Both the position numbers and the translations under genes were made by a program. The notes under the pieces are model-generated. The model did no database searches and had not been told where the DNA came from. It worked only from the letters and a program-made list of their open reading frames with translations. A stretch of DNA of 64,000 bases, from NCBI GenBank assembly GCA_008107755.1, contig VIRH01000105.1:62001-126000 (forward strand), written 5' to 3'. This DNA is from Rhodobacterales bacterium (lineage in GTDB: Bacteria; Pseudomonadota; Alphaproteobacteria; Rhizobiales; Stappiaceae). Of this stretch, positions 53,494-64,000 are shown in pieces. How positions within the stretch are numbered: the stretch's first letter is position 1; every line of letters begins with the position of its first letter.

Positions 53494-55308
53494 TCAGACT
53501 TCCCGTGTCGCCTTTTCCAGCCAGATGCGCTGTTGCGCCCCGACCAGCGGGCCGATCTCGGCCCTGACACGCTCGTGATAGCGATTGAGCCAGGCCCGTT
53601 CGGAATGCGTCAGCAGACCGGTCTCGATGAGCCTGAGGTCGAAGGGAACAAGGGTGATCGTCTCGAATCCCAGCATCGGCCGTTCGCCGCCGGCAATGTC
53701 ACGCGCTTCGGTGACGATCTCCAGATTTTCCAGGCGGATGCCGTATTCTCCGGCCGGGTAATACCCCGGCTCGTTCGACAGGATCATCCCCGGCTTCAGC
53801 GGCACGGTCCCGGTCTTGGCGATCCGCTGCGGCCCTTCGTGAACGCTGAGATACGCCCCGACGCCGTGACCGGTGCCATGGTCGAAATCAAGCCCTGCCT
53901 TCCACAGATCGATGCGCGCCAGCGTGTCGAGCTGAGCGCCGGTGGTGCCGGCGGGAAACCTTGCGGTCGAAATGGCGATATGGCCCTTCAGCACCAGCGT
54001 GTAGTGTTTCCGCATCTCCGCGCTCATCTCGCCGACCGCAAGCGTGCGCGTGATATCGGTGGTCCCGTCTTCGTACTGCGCACCGCTGTCGATCAGAAAC
54101 GGCTTGCCGACGGGTATGGGAAGATTGCTCTGTCGGCTGACCCGGTAATGGCAGATCGCGCCGTTTGGCCCGGCGCCCGAAATCGTGTCGAAGGAAATAT
54201 CCTTCAGGACGCCGGTGGCAACGCGAAATTCCTCCAGCTTCTCCGCTGCCCCGATTTCGTCCAGTTCCCCCTTCGGAGCTTCTTCATCGAACCAGCACAG
54301 GAAATTCACATAGGCGGCCGCATCTCGAATATGTGCGGCACGGGCGCCTTCAAGTTCCACCTCGTTCTTGATCGCCTTGGGCAGCAGAACGGGATCCTGC
54401 GCCTCCACAAGCGTGCCACCTGCCCCGGTAATTGCATCGGCAATACCGATGCCAGCCAACGCCGGGTCGATCTGCACTTTTGCTCCGGCGGCACCCAGCG
54501 CCTTCAATCCGCTGGTGAACTCGGCAGGCTCGGCAACAGCGGTCAGGCTTTCCAGTGCATCGCGCACGGAGTTGGAGAGCTTTCGCCCGTCGATGTAAAG
54601 CGAAGGCTTGCCCTCGCTCGGGACGGTCGCGAAGGACAGCGGGAGGGGCGTGTGCGAAACGTCAGAGCCGCGAATGTTCAATAGCCAGGCGATCGAATCG
54701 GGCTGCGTCAGAACGCAGGCATCGGCCTTGTTCTTCGTGAGCGCCTTCTGGATCTCGGCAATCTTGTCGTTTGCGCTCTTTCCCGCAACGGTTTCCGGAT
54801 AAAGAGACACCTGGCCGAGCGGCGGTTCCGGCCTGTCTTCCCATACGCTGTCGAGCGGGTTGTCCCCCAGCGTGACGAGTTCGGCCCCGGCTTCGCTGCA
54901 GATCTCTTTCAGGCGGCGCACTTCGCGAACCGTATGAAGCATGGCATCGATACCGAGCTTCTGTCCCGGCTTCAGGTGAGCAGCCAGCCAGTCGGTAACC
55001 GGTTCCGTGACCAGGTGCTGCGCCGGAAAGACCTCCATGTCGACCTGCTCGCAGACCTGGATGGTGTAACGGCCATCCACGAAGATCGCAGCCTCGTCAC
55101 CCAGGATGGCGGCGACACCGGCCGATCCTGTGAAGCCCGTCAACCACTGCAGGCGGCAGTCGTGCGGGGGAACATATTCGCCCTGATGCGCATCGGCGCG
55201 GGGAATCAGGAAACCGTCGAGGCCCCTGTGTTTGAGTTCGGCCCTGAGAAGCGCTGCATGCGGCGCCCCGCAGGAGGGATCGCTAAGATCGTCAAATGAC
55301 TGGAACAT
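53494..55308 (-). CDS. Aminopeptidase P family metallopeptidase (M24B)
   Basis: 604 residues: two creatinase N-terminal-like domains plus the catalytic pita-bread domain, the long three-domain form. It removes N-terminal residues preceding proline. Metal ligands are visible in LIDSGAQYEDGTTDITRT (two Asp), FDHGTGHGVGAYLSVHEGP (His), LSNEPGYYPAGEYGIRLEN (Glu) and the C-terminal LGFETITLVPFD (Glu). Start chosen at MFQSFDDLSDPS, the common family N-terminus; two upstream in-frame ATGs exist. Cytoplasmic. Convergent with ClC paralogue 2, 15 bp apart. Confidence 0.93.
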   Translation of the reverse strand: MFQSFDDLSDPSCGAPHAALLRAELKHRGLDGFLIPRADAHQGEYVPPHDCRLQWLTGFTGSAGVAAILGDEAAIFVDGRYTIQVCEQVDMEVFPAQHLVTEPVTDWLAAHLKPGQKLGIDAMLHTVREVRRLKEICSEAGAELVTLGDNPLDSVWEDRPEPPLGQVSLYPETVAGKSANDKIAEIQKALTKNKADACVLTQPDSIAWLLNIRGSDVSHTPLPLSFATVPSEGKPSLYIDGRKLSNSVRDALESLTAVAEPAEFTSGLKALGAAGAKVQIDPALAGIGIADAITGAGGTLVEAQDPVLLPKAIKNEVELEGARAAHIRDAAAYVNFLCWFDEEAPKGELDEIGAAEKLEEFRVATGVLKDISFDTISGAGPNGAICHYRVSRQSNLPIPVGKPFLIDSGAQYEDGTTDITRTLAVGEMSAEMRKHYTLVLKGHIAISTARFPAGTTGAQLDTLARIDLWKAGLDFDHGTGHGVGAYLSVHEGPQRIAKTGTVPLKPGMILSNEPGYYPAGEYGIRLENLEIVTEARDIAGGERPMLGFETITLVPFDLRLIETGLLTHSERAWLNRYHERVRAEIGPLVGAQQRIWLEKATREV

Positions 55309-55627
55309 GGGGCGGAACCGTAATTTGCCCATTGTCACCGATCAAGCCGGATATTGATTTCGCCTTGTTTTCATTGTCGGAAAAAGCCACCCGCTATACC
55401 GCACTGCAACACGGTATTTCGCATATGCGAAGAATGCAGGGCTGTCATGCATTTAGAAACCTACCGGAACGCGGCGAGAAGCGGCATATAGGGGTCAAGA
55501 AACAGATTAAAGACGTTTCGCTCAGGACCGCCCACAAGAGGCCTTCCAAAAGGGACGGAGCGCGCAGGTGCGAAAAGCACGCTGCTCCGGAAACGCTCTT
55601 GAACACAAGAATGAAGGAATGAAGACA

Positions 55628-55828
55628 ATGGCTATGAGCACCAGCACTTCCACTCGCGGCAATGGTTTTGTTCGCCGTGCATTTGATCGCATGGTCGAAG
55701 CCCGCACCATCCAGGCTCGCCGCTACGTGAACGGCTACCTCCTCTCCCTCGACGACGCAACACTGGCCGCACACGGCTATGACCGTCGCGAGTTGGAACG
55801 TGAAGGCAGCGCAACGAGCGCGTTTTAA
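55628..55828 (+). CDS. Small basic protein, DUF1127-like
   Basis: 66 residues. RRAFDRMVEARTIQARRYVNGYLLSLDDATLAAHGYDRRELEREG resembles the short DUF1127-type arginine-rich motif proteins that are common in alphaproteobacteria, where some members affect RNA and phosphate metabolism; the match is loose. AAGGA lies 9 nt upstream of the chosen ATG (ATGs at 55619 and 55634 are alternatives). A strong terminator follows, supporting a real, independently transcribed short gene. Confidence 0.75.
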   Translation: MAMSTSTSTRGNGFVRRAFDRMVEARTIQARRYVNGYLLSLDDATLAAHGYDRRELEREGSATSAF

Positions 55829-55869
55829 GTCCAGACGACCTTCTTCGCAGAAGCACTGTGCACAAAATG

Positions 55870-55907
55870 AAATGGCCTGCCGGTTCATGGCGGGCCATTT
55901 TCCTTTT
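55870..55907 (+). terminator. Terminator of the small DUF1127-like gene
   Basis: 12-bp stem AAATGGCCTGCC / GGCGGGCCATTT (one G-U pair), 7-nt loop, followed by TCCTTTT. Confidence 0.9.
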
Positions 55908-55980
55908 GAGTGGCACGCTTTGCTCCCGTTGCCCTACCGGCTCACGGGTCGCAAGGACGCGCCGGCGGCAGGGGCCCGCG

Positions 55981-56871
55981 TCAGCAGACGGCCTGACCCC
56001 GCACCAGTGTCAGCGTCAACCAGCCGTTTTTCTCCCTGCGGCGCGCAAGAACAAAGCCCTGGCAGCTATAGGCGAACAGGATGCGCGGCCCGTCCTCGAT
56101 CCGCAACCCGGAAAGGACCAGCGTCGCCGAGCGGGTCATGTTTGAAGAAATGGACTTCGCCATCTTCATGAGCGGCCGAGCCAGGATATTGGCGATCACC
56201 AGATCGAAGGGTCCGTAAAGCCGAAAGCGCCGGTCCTCCGTGCCATTTGCCGTAAAGCCGCGCACAAGATGCGCAGCGCCATTGAGTCGGGCATTTTCCA
56301 GGGCGGTCGTCGTGGCAATATGATCGATGTCGGTTGCGAGGACCGGCTGGCGAGCCTTGAGCGCCGCAGCGATCGCCAGAACACCCGTGCCCGTGCCCAG
56401 ATCCAGAATACTCTCGAAGCTGCGCATCGACAGAAGCCGGTCAATCTCTTCCAGGCAGCCTGCCGTCGTGCCGTGATGGCCCGTGCCGAACGCAAGCGCC
56501 GCCTCGATCTCGATGCCGATGGCGCCGGGCGCCACCTTGTCGCGATCATGACCGCCATGGACGATGAAACGACCGGCTCTCACCGGCTTCAGTCCCTCAA
56601 GGCTCTTTTCAACCCAGTTGATATCGGGAAGTTCTTCCGCTTCGAGCGGTGCTGCGAAGGCATCGGCTCCCACCCGGTCACGCACCTTGGCCGCCGCATC
56701 GTCCGGAGACATGTCGAACAGCAGGATTTCCGCCGCCCAGATCTTTCCGTCCGGCGAGGCCTCGTAGATGGTCACCGGATTGCCCTCATCCTCGAAGTAC
56801 CGCTCGAGAATCTCGGAGATCCTCTTGGCTTCCAGTTCTTCCGCAGTGATCCTGACCCGGACGGTATTCAT
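55981..56871 (-). CDS. prmA: Ribosomal protein L11 methyltransferase
   Basis: 296 residues. Trimethylates ribosomal protein L11. The N-terminal substrate-recognition domain (about 1-90) precedes a Rossmann SAM-methyltransferase: ALAFGTGHHGTTAGCLEEIDRL, motif I ILDLGTGTGVLAIAAALKA, VLATDIDHIATTTALENARLNGA, and DLVIANILARPLMKMA (N-I-L-A post-motif). Start chosen at the ATG of MNTVRVRITAEEL; upstream in-frame sequence is not conserved. It lies 115 nt downstream of uvrD on the same strand and may be cotranscribed (the uvrD stop is at 57001). Confidence 0.95.
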   Translation of the reverse strand: MNTVRVRITAEELEAKRISEILERYFEDEGNPVTIYEASPDGKIWAAEILLFDMSPDDAAAKVRDRVGADAFAAPLEAEELPDINWVEKSLEGLKPVRAGRFIVHGGHDRDKVAPGAIGIEIEAALAFGTGHHGTTAGCLEEIDRLLSMRSFESILDLGTGTGVLAIAAALKARQPVLATDIDHIATTTALENARLNGAAHLVRGFTANGTEDRRFRLYGPFDLVIANILARPLMKMAKSISSNMTRSATLVLSGLRIEDGPRILFAYSCQGFVLARRREKNGWLTLTLVRGQAVC

Positions 56872-57000
56872 GTCGTTCGTGCTTTCGCTCTTGTGCTTCA
56901 AGGCGAGCGGTATAACGGCAACACGGTGGACATGCCAGAGGCATGAGGGCCCAAGCCGCTTCATGAAGGCAAATGCTGCAGCGGTCGGCTGACCAGGATG

Positions 57001-59439
57001 TCAGTGCCGCTCGACGAAACTGTCGAGAACTTTCTTCACACCGGCTTTTTCGAAATCGATCGTCAGCTTGTTGCCTTCGATCGACTTGATCGAGCCATAG
57101 CCGAACTTGATGTGAAAAACGCGTTCACCGACGGAATACTGCGACGGGCTATCGCTGACCGACTTGGCGACAAGCTCGCCTTCGATGGTCAGGGGCCCCT
57201 GGCGCTTCTGCCGGGCAGATTGATAGCCCCGCCCGCCGCCATCGGAAAACCCGGACGACGACTGTTTCGCCCTTTGCGCCCTTTGCCAGCCGGGCGTCGA
57301 ATAGCTACCGCTGTCGAAAGGATCCTGTCTGTCGAAGCGCGAGGGTCCGTATCCGCCACCGCCGTATCCACCATAATTGGTCGAGGCCTCTGCGATCTCC
57401 ACGTGATCAACCGGGAGCTCGTCAAGAAAGCGGGAGGGGATCGTCGATTGCCACAGGCCGTGAATGCGCCGGTTGGACGCGAAATAGATCTTCGCGCGCT
57501 TTTTGGCCCGGGTGATGCCGACGTAGGCGAGACGCCGCTCTTCTTCCAGCCCCGCCCGTCCGGATTCGTCCAGAGCCCGCTGGTGGGGAAAGAGCCCCTC
57601 CTCCCAGCCGGGCAGGAACACCGTATCGAATTCCAGCCCCTTGGCGGAATGGAGCGTCATGATGGAGACCGCATCGCTGGCATCCGCACTGTCACGGTCC
57701 ATGACCAGCGATATGTGCTCAAGGAAACCGGCCAGGGATTCGAACTCCTCCATCGACCGGATCAGTTCCTTGAGGTTGTCGAGACGGCCCGGCGCCTCGG
57801 CCGACCGGTCCATCCGCCACATCTCCGTGTAGCCGCTCTCGTCGAGGATGATCTCGGCAAGTTCGGTGTGCTTCATGCGTGAGAGTTGCCCCCGCCAGCG
57901 CTCGAAATTGTCGAGCACCGTCTTCAGGGCGTTGCGCGGCTTGGGCTTCAGCTCTTCCGTGTCGATAAGCTGGCTTGCGGCCTGCATCAGCGGGATTCGT
58001 TCCGCGCGCGCCAGCCCATGCACCAGCTTCATGGTCGCATCGCCAAGGCCGCGTTTGGGCGTGTTGACGATCCGCTCGAAGGCCAGATCGTCGGCAGGCT
58101 GGGCAACGCACCGGAGATAAGCCATGGCATCGCGGATCTCCATGCGCTCGTAAAAGCGCGGGCCGCCGATGACACGGTAGTTGAGACCGAGGGTCACGAA
58201 CCGTTCTTCAAATTCGCGCATCTGGAAAGAAGCACGCACGAGAACAGCCATCTCGTTCAGCGAGTGCCCCTTGTTCTGGAGCGCCTCGATTTCGTCTCCG
58301 ATCGTTCGCGCTTCCTCCTCTGAATCCCAGACAGAGGCAACAGAAACCAGATCGTGGTCGGGCTCGTTGAAATCTGTGAAGAGTGTCTTTCCCAGCCGGC
58401 CTTCGTTGAAGGCAATCAGATGGGAAGCTGCCGCCAGAATATGGCTGGTGGAGCGATAATTTCTTTCCAGACGGATGACTTCGGCGCCCTTGAAGTCATT
58501 CTCGAACCGCAGGATGTTGTCGACTTCCGCACCACGCCAGCCATAGATCGACTGGTCGTCGTCGCCGACGCAGCAAACGTTCGGATTTCCCTGGGCGAGC
58601 AGGCGCAGCCAGAGATACTGGGAAATGTTGGTGTCCTGGTACTCGTCGACCAGCATGTAACGGAAGCGGCGCTGATATTCTGCGAGAACATCGGCATTGT
58701 TTCGGAAAATCGTGATGACATGGAGAAGCAGATCCCCGAAGTCAGCTGCATTCAGGATCGACAGACGTTCCTGATATTCCTCGTATAGCCGGCGCCCCTT
58801 GCCATTTGCGAACGCTCTCGCCTCGCCTTCGGGCACCTTGTCCGGCGTGAGGGCGCGGTTTTTCCAGCTATCAAGGAGGTTGGCGAAGTCTTTCGGCTTC
58901 CACCGCTTGTCGTCGATGCCTTCCGCCTGGATGATCTGCTTGATCAGACGGATCTGGTCGTCCGTGTCCAGAATCGAGAAGCTCGATTTGAGGCCGACCA
59001 GTTCCGCGTGCTTGCGCAGGATCTTGACGCAAATGGAGTGGAAGGTGCCGAGCCAGGCCATGCCTTCGACGTTGCCGCCGACGAAGCCCGCGATGCGTTC
59101 CTTCATCTCGCGCGCAGCCTTGTTGGTGAAGGTCACCGCAAGAATCTCCGACGGACGCGCAAGTCCAGTCGCCAGAATGTGCGCGATACGCGTGGTCAGA
59201 ACACGCGTCTTGCCGGTTCCCGCGCCCGCCAGCACCAGAACCGGTCCTTCCGTCGTCTCCACCGCAAGCCGCTGCTCCGGGTTCAGTCCACCCAGATAAT
59301 CAGGGGCCTGCCGGGCCGCCATGGCCCGTGCCGCGATGCCGCCTTGCGGCCGCGCCGGTGCGGGCGCCTGCTCGCTGCGGGCACCCAGGGGCTGAAAGGG
59401 ATCGTCGAAGGAATCGTCATACCCGTCCGGGTCTGCCAT
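57001..59439 (-). CDS. uvrD: UvrD/PcrA-type DNA helicase
   Basis: 812 residues. Superfamily 1A 3'-5' helicase for repair and replication-fork processing. Motifs: LNPEQRLAV, Walker A AGAGTGKTRVL, TFTNKAAREMKERI, Walker B VDEYQDTNISQYLW, DDDQSIYGWRGAE, RLERNYRST, IMTLHSAKGLEFDTVFLPGWEEGLFPH, EERRLAYVGITRAKK. The C-terminal tail has a Gly/Tyr-rich linker (YGGYGGGGYGPSRFDR) and a Tudor-like end (VFHIKFGYGSIKSIEGNKLTIDFEKAG), as in PcrA/UvrD proteins that contact RNA polymerase. Confidence 0.95.
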   Translation of the reverse strand: MADPDGYDDSFDDPFQPLGARSEQAPAPARPQGGIAARAMAARQAPDYLGGLNPEQRLAVETTEGPVLVLAGAGTGKTRVLTTRIAHILATGLARPSEILAVTFTNKAAREMKERIAGFVGGNVEGMAWLGTFHSICVKILRKHAELVGLKSSFSILDTDDQIRLIKQIIQAEGIDDKRWKPKDFANLLDSWKNRALTPDKVPEGEARAFANGKGRRLYEEYQERLSILNAADFGDLLLHVITIFRNNADVLAEYQRRFRYMLVDEYQDTNISQYLWLRLLAQGNPNVCCVGDDDQSIYGWRGAEVDNILRFENDFKGAEVIRLERNYRSTSHILAAASHLIAFNEGRLGKTLFTDFNEPDHDLVSVASVWDSEEEARTIGDEIEALQNKGHSLNEMAVLVRASFQMREFEERFVTLGLNYRVIGGPRFYERMEIRDAMAYLRCVAQPADDLAFERIVNTPKRGLGDATMKLVHGLARAERIPLMQAASQLIDTEELKPKPRNALKTVLDNFERWRGQLSRMKHTELAEIILDESGYTEMWRMDRSAEAPGRLDNLKELIRSMEEFESLAGFLEHISLVMDRDSADASDAVSIMTLHSAKGLEFDTVFLPGWEEGLFPHQRALDESGRAGLEEERRLAYVGITRAKKRAKIYFASNRRIHGLWQSTIPSRFLDELPVDHVEIAEASTNYGGYGGGGYGPSRFDRQDPFDSGSYSTPGWQRAQRAKQSSSGFSDGGGRGYQSARQKRQGPLTIEGELVAKSVSDSPSQYSVGERVFHIKFGYGSIKSIEGNKLTIDFEKAGVKKVLDSFVERH

Positions 59440-59955
59440 GGATTACCTGTCCGGTATTGCTGGAGCTTGAAAGTTCAATCTGCCGTCGGGCAAGCGACCT
59501 GAAAGCAGACATGTCTATCGAACCGTACCTGTTCGCGCGTCTATACAGCATTCTCTTGCGGAAAGCATGCCCGAATGAGAACAATATAGCAACAAAAGGG
59601 CACTTCCGAGACCGGATTTCAGGATTTGGTGGGGACAATTTGAACGCTTCGGCTCTGTCTTGCGCCAAAGACACGTCCCTCATGACCCGTTCCCGAAGGA
59701 TTGAGGACGTGTCAGATCCCCGCCAGCTTCCGTCGTGGCCCCCGGCTGCCTGGATGCACGAGCGCATCAAGCACGTGAAAGCCTTGAAGATCCAAGAGGA
59801 TGCTCGCGAGAAAGCCAGGTCTCAGGTCAACAGCCGGGCCTGAACGGAGTTGAGGGCCCCTCCACCGCGCCCTCATCACGTCTGCGCGGGAAGACCGGAA
59901 ACGCCGCCGGCTTCAGGCACGCGGCTTGCGCAGCCTTCCGACATTCTCAGCCTGA
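59440..59955. other. Stretch between uvrD and ligA
   Basis: 516 bp holding at most one doubtful small gene (59682-59843). The uvrD promoter should lie in the first part. No repeat or RNA gene was recognised. Confidence 0.4.
59682..59843 (+). CDS. Possible small hypothetical protein
   Basis: A 53-residue frame (MTRSRRIEDVSDPRQLPSWP start; charged helical C-terminus HERIKHVKALKIQEDAREKA). Not recognised. The composition looks protein-like, but there is no clear ribosome-binding site and the frame continues open upstream, so it may be chance. Confidence 0.3.
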   Translation: MTRSRRIEDVSDPRQLPSWPPAAWMHERIKHVKALKIQEDAREKARSQVNSRA

Positions 59956-62115
<2,160 letters not shown>

Positions 62116-62275
62116 TCACAGGGCTCTTTGAAGGCAGCGGTCGCATCTGGCGTCGACAGACCTGAATTGAATCAACCGGATATCGGAACCGATCGCGATG
62201 CTCAAGCGTTGTTATCCCGAGACGGAATTCAAAATACGCTCTTTTTCTGAAACGGAAAACAAGAGGAACAACACA

Positions 62276-62461
62276 ATGGCCTATCAGGATCGCGAGACGC
62301 GGATCGTCGAAAAACCTGCCGGTACGGGCGCAGGCTGGTTCATCGCCGGTGCCATCATCGCAGCAGCGATCATCGCGGGCGTTCTCTATGCCAACGGCTA
62401 CTTCACGAATGATGACGAAGTGAGCATCGAGCTGAACGTTCCCGGCATCACGTCCAACTGA
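62276..62461 (+). CDS. Small single-pass membrane protein, function unknown
   Basis: 61 residues: a polar N-terminus (MAYQDRETRIVEKPAG), one transmembrane helix (GWFIAGAIIAAAIIAGVLYANGYF), and an acidic, probably periplasmic tail (DDEVSIELNVPGITSN). AGAGGA lies 9 nt upstream of the ATG. Not recognised as a named family. Convergent with recN; the hairpin at 62527-62552 may end both transcripts. Confidence 0.7.
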   Translation: MAYQDRETRIVEKPAGTGAGWFIAGAIIAAAIIAGVLYANGYFTNDDEVSIELNVPGITSN

Positions 62462-62526
62462 TCTGCGGATACTCATAACCGGTCCGAGAAAAGGATCGGA
62501 GACAGGGCTTGGCGTCAAAGCCCATG

Positions 62527-62552
62527 AAACGGCGGGATTTATCCCGCCGTTT
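62527..62552 (-). terminator. Terminator of recN, spanning its stop codon
   Basis: Perfect 11-bp stem AAACGGCGGGA / TCCCGCCGTTT; the 4-nt loop TTTA (TAAA on the minus strand) contains the recN stop codon TAA. Minus-strand trailing T's are short (TTT within the stem). It is likely bidirectional with the convergent small gene. Confidence 0.7.
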
Positions 62553-64000
62553 CTGTGAGGAGCTTGCTCGCGGCGGCACGTGCCTCATCCGTGATGACGC
62601 TTCCGGCCAGCATCCGGGCAATTTCCTCGGTGCGGTGGCGTTCATCGATCAGCTGCACCCTGGTTGCGACCCGGTCCTTCGTCGTGGCTTCCTTGGCGAT
62701 CAGGAAATGCCCTGCCGCACGCGCAGCCACCTGCGGCGCATGCGTGACCGTCAGCACCTGCACATTTCCGGCAAGCCGGGCAAGGCGCACACCGATCGCC
62801 TCGGCAACAGCGCCCCCCACGCCCGTGTCGATTTCATCGAATACCAGCGTCGGCGCAGTGCCCTTGTCCGCGAGAGAAACCTTCAAAGCCAGAAGAAAAC
62901 GGGAGAGTTCGCCGCCTGAGGCAACCTTCATCATTGGACCCGGCCGCGTGCCGGGGTTGGTCTGGACATGAAACTCCAGCTGGTCGATCCCGCTGCGGCC
63001 GCGACTGTCCGGATCGCTCTCCATCTCGACAATGAACCGAGCCCGCTCCAGCTTCAGGTCCGGCAGCTCACGTTCCACCGCCGCTTCCAGGGCCTTCGCC
63101 GATTTGCGACGCTTGGCGGACAAGGTGGCGGCCTTTGCATCAAAGCGCTCGCGTGCTTTCGAGGCCGCTTCGACGAGGGCCGACAGCTTGTCCTCGCCTG
63201 CATCGAGATCGGCGAGATCGGTGGACATCCGCCCACAAAGGTCTGCAAGCTCATCGACGGGGACAGAGTATTTGCGGGATGCAGCCCTGAGTGCGAACAG
63301 CCGTTCCTCGACATTTTCCAGCTCTCGCGGGTCATATTCGGTCTGCTGCAACGCGCTCTCGAGGCCGCCCCGGGCTTCCTCCAGATGGTCCAACGCCTCG
63401 GCCAGAGAGCGTACCGGCTGGCCGAGGAGGTGTGGCACCTGATCGGCCTTTCGTTCCAGCCGGCGCAGAAGACTAGCGAGTTCTGGAATGGGCGACGCTG
63501 ACCCGTTGAGTGTCTCGAATGACTCGTTCAGATCCCCGGCGATCTTTTCCACCTGCATCATGTCCGTCCGACGGGCTGCGAGCGTCTCTTCCTCGCCGGC
63601 TTCGGCTTTGAGTTGGGACAGTTCCTCCACGGCCGAACGCAGGAAGTCGGCCTCGTTTCTTGCCGCCTCAATCCGCTTCTCGTGGTCTATGACTGCCATT
63701 TCCGCAGAGCGAAAAGCCGCATAGGCCGATGCGACCGCATCCGCTTCGCCAGTCAGGCCGCCGAAGACGTCGATAAGCGCTCGGTGGCTCTCCGGGTCGA
63801 CCAGCGCACGGTCGTCGTGCTGACCGTGGATCTCGACCAGCAGCGCCCCCGCCTGACGCAGCAGACCAGCGCTGACCGGCTGGTCGTTGATGAAGGCGCG
63901 GGTGCGTCCGTCGGCAGCCTGGATGCGCCTCAGGATGACGTCCCCGTCGTCGTCGATACCGTTTTCCTGGAGAAAAGCCCGGACAGGGTGTGCGCCAGCA
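62539..64000 (-). CDS. recN: DNA repair protein RecN, partial (N-terminus outside window)
   Basis: The frame is open to the window end; about 486 C-terminal residues are present, so the Walker A N-terminal part is missing. SMC-like repair ATPase acting at double-strand breaks. Visible: RTRAFINDQPVSAGLLRQ, LVEIHGQHDDRALVDPESHRALID (diagnostic of RecN), a long coiled coil (residues around EADFLRSAVEELSQLKAEAGEEE), ABC signature VASGGELSRFLLALK, Walker B TLVFDEIDTGVGG, and VLTVTHAPQVAARA. An internal ATG at 63699 is not the real start because conserved RecN sequence continues upstream. Confidence 0.93.
   Translation of the reverse strand, partial: AGAHPVRAFLQENGIDDDGDVILRRIQAADGRTRAFINDQPVSAGLLRQAGALLVEIHGQHDDRALVDPESHRALIDVFGGLTGEADAVASAYAAFRSAEMAVIDHEKRIEAARNEADFLRSAVEELSQLKAEAGEEETLAARRTDMMQVEKIAGDLNESFETLNGSASPIPELASLLRRLERKADQVPHLLGQPVRSLAEALDHLEEARGGLESALQQTEYDPRELENVEERLFALRAASRKYSVPVDELADLCGRMSTDLADLDAGEDKLSALVEAASKARERFDAKAATLSAKRRKSAKALEAAVERELPDLKLERARFIVEMESDPDSRGRSGIDQLEFHVQTNPGTRPGPMMKVASGGELSRFLLALKVSLADKGTAPTLVFDEIDTGVGGAVAEAIGVRLARLAGNVQVLTVTHAPQVAARAAGHFLIAKEATTKDRVATRVQLIDERHRTEEIARMLAGSVITDEARAAASKLLTETAG

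Noticed and set aside
63699-63701. ATG at 63699 as the start of recN
   Set aside because: Conserved RecN sequence, including VEIHGQHDDRALVD, continues in frame upstream to the window edge, so this Met is internal.

Overview
This window comes from a GC-rich alphaproteobacterial chromosome, probably Hyphomicrobiales and, by overall gene flavour, a marine Stappiaceae/Labrenzia-like organism; the family level is inference. The firmest evidence is a circularly permuted two-piece tmRNA gene (about 42.07-42.39 kb), an alpha-type SspB next to it, a DUF4169 gene, RHH_4 ribbon-helix-helix genes, and hflK-hflC-DUF2065, degP, serB/miaA and folA in one block. No rRNA, tRNA, CRISPR array, insertion sequence or phage module was seen.

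Layout. 0-4.8 kb: 3' end of mdoH/opgH, an RHH protein, a DJ-1/PfpI protein, and a two-gene operon (gamma-butyrobetaine-hydroxylase-like dioxygenase plus class II aldolase) divergent from a LysR regulator. 4.9-7 kb: a GluR0-like periplasmic-binding/ion-channel protein, a 135-bp inverted-repeat element and an L,D-transpeptidase. 7.1-9 kb: TetR regulator and ilvC. 9-12.7 kb: a 1229-residue exported Sel1-repeat protein. 13.4-16.5 kb: an ABC-2 exporter with an embedded GNAT gene, followed by a lipoprotein-type peptidase S11. 16.8-20.1 kb: pirin, a GNAT-NUDIX fusion and a PhzF-like isomerase. 20.6-24.5 kb: a translationally coupled signalling operon (secreted SUOX-fold-like protein, hybrid kinase with HPt, REC/HD-GYP phosphodiesterase). 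24.5-26.5 kb: leuA behind a leucine-codon leader peptide and attenuator. 26.6-34.6 kb: GNAT, miaA and serB (divergent with overlapping start codons), degP, hflKC, an ElaA-like acetyltransferase and folA. 34.7-39.3 kb: TfoX-like protein, GH1 beta-glucosidase with a 22-bp operator-like palindrome, serine hydrolase and multicopper oxidase. 39.3-41 kb: an AT-rich patch with two orphan genes. 41-43.7 kb: thyA, ssrA, sspB, DUF4169, RHH. 43.7-55.3 kb: AsmA-like protein, D-lactate dehydrogenase-like flavoprotein, thioesterase, two divergent ClC proteins and an aminopeptidase P. 55.6-64 kb: a small protein, prmA, a UvrD-type helicase, ligA, a small membrane protein and the 3' part of recN.

Functional themes: branched-chain amino acid synthesis (ilvC, leuA), folate/dTMP (folA, thyA), membrane and periplasmic protein quality control (degP, hflKC), ribosome rescue with tagged-protein delivery (ssrA, sspB), and DNA repair (uvrD, ligA, recN). 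The observations most worth following are the leuA attenuator, the ssrA-sspB linkage and tag, the 20.6-24.5 kb signalling operon with its cysteine-free SUOX-like first gene, the GluR0-like channel with an altered filter, the paired ClC genes lacking canonical residues, and several operator-like palindromes.
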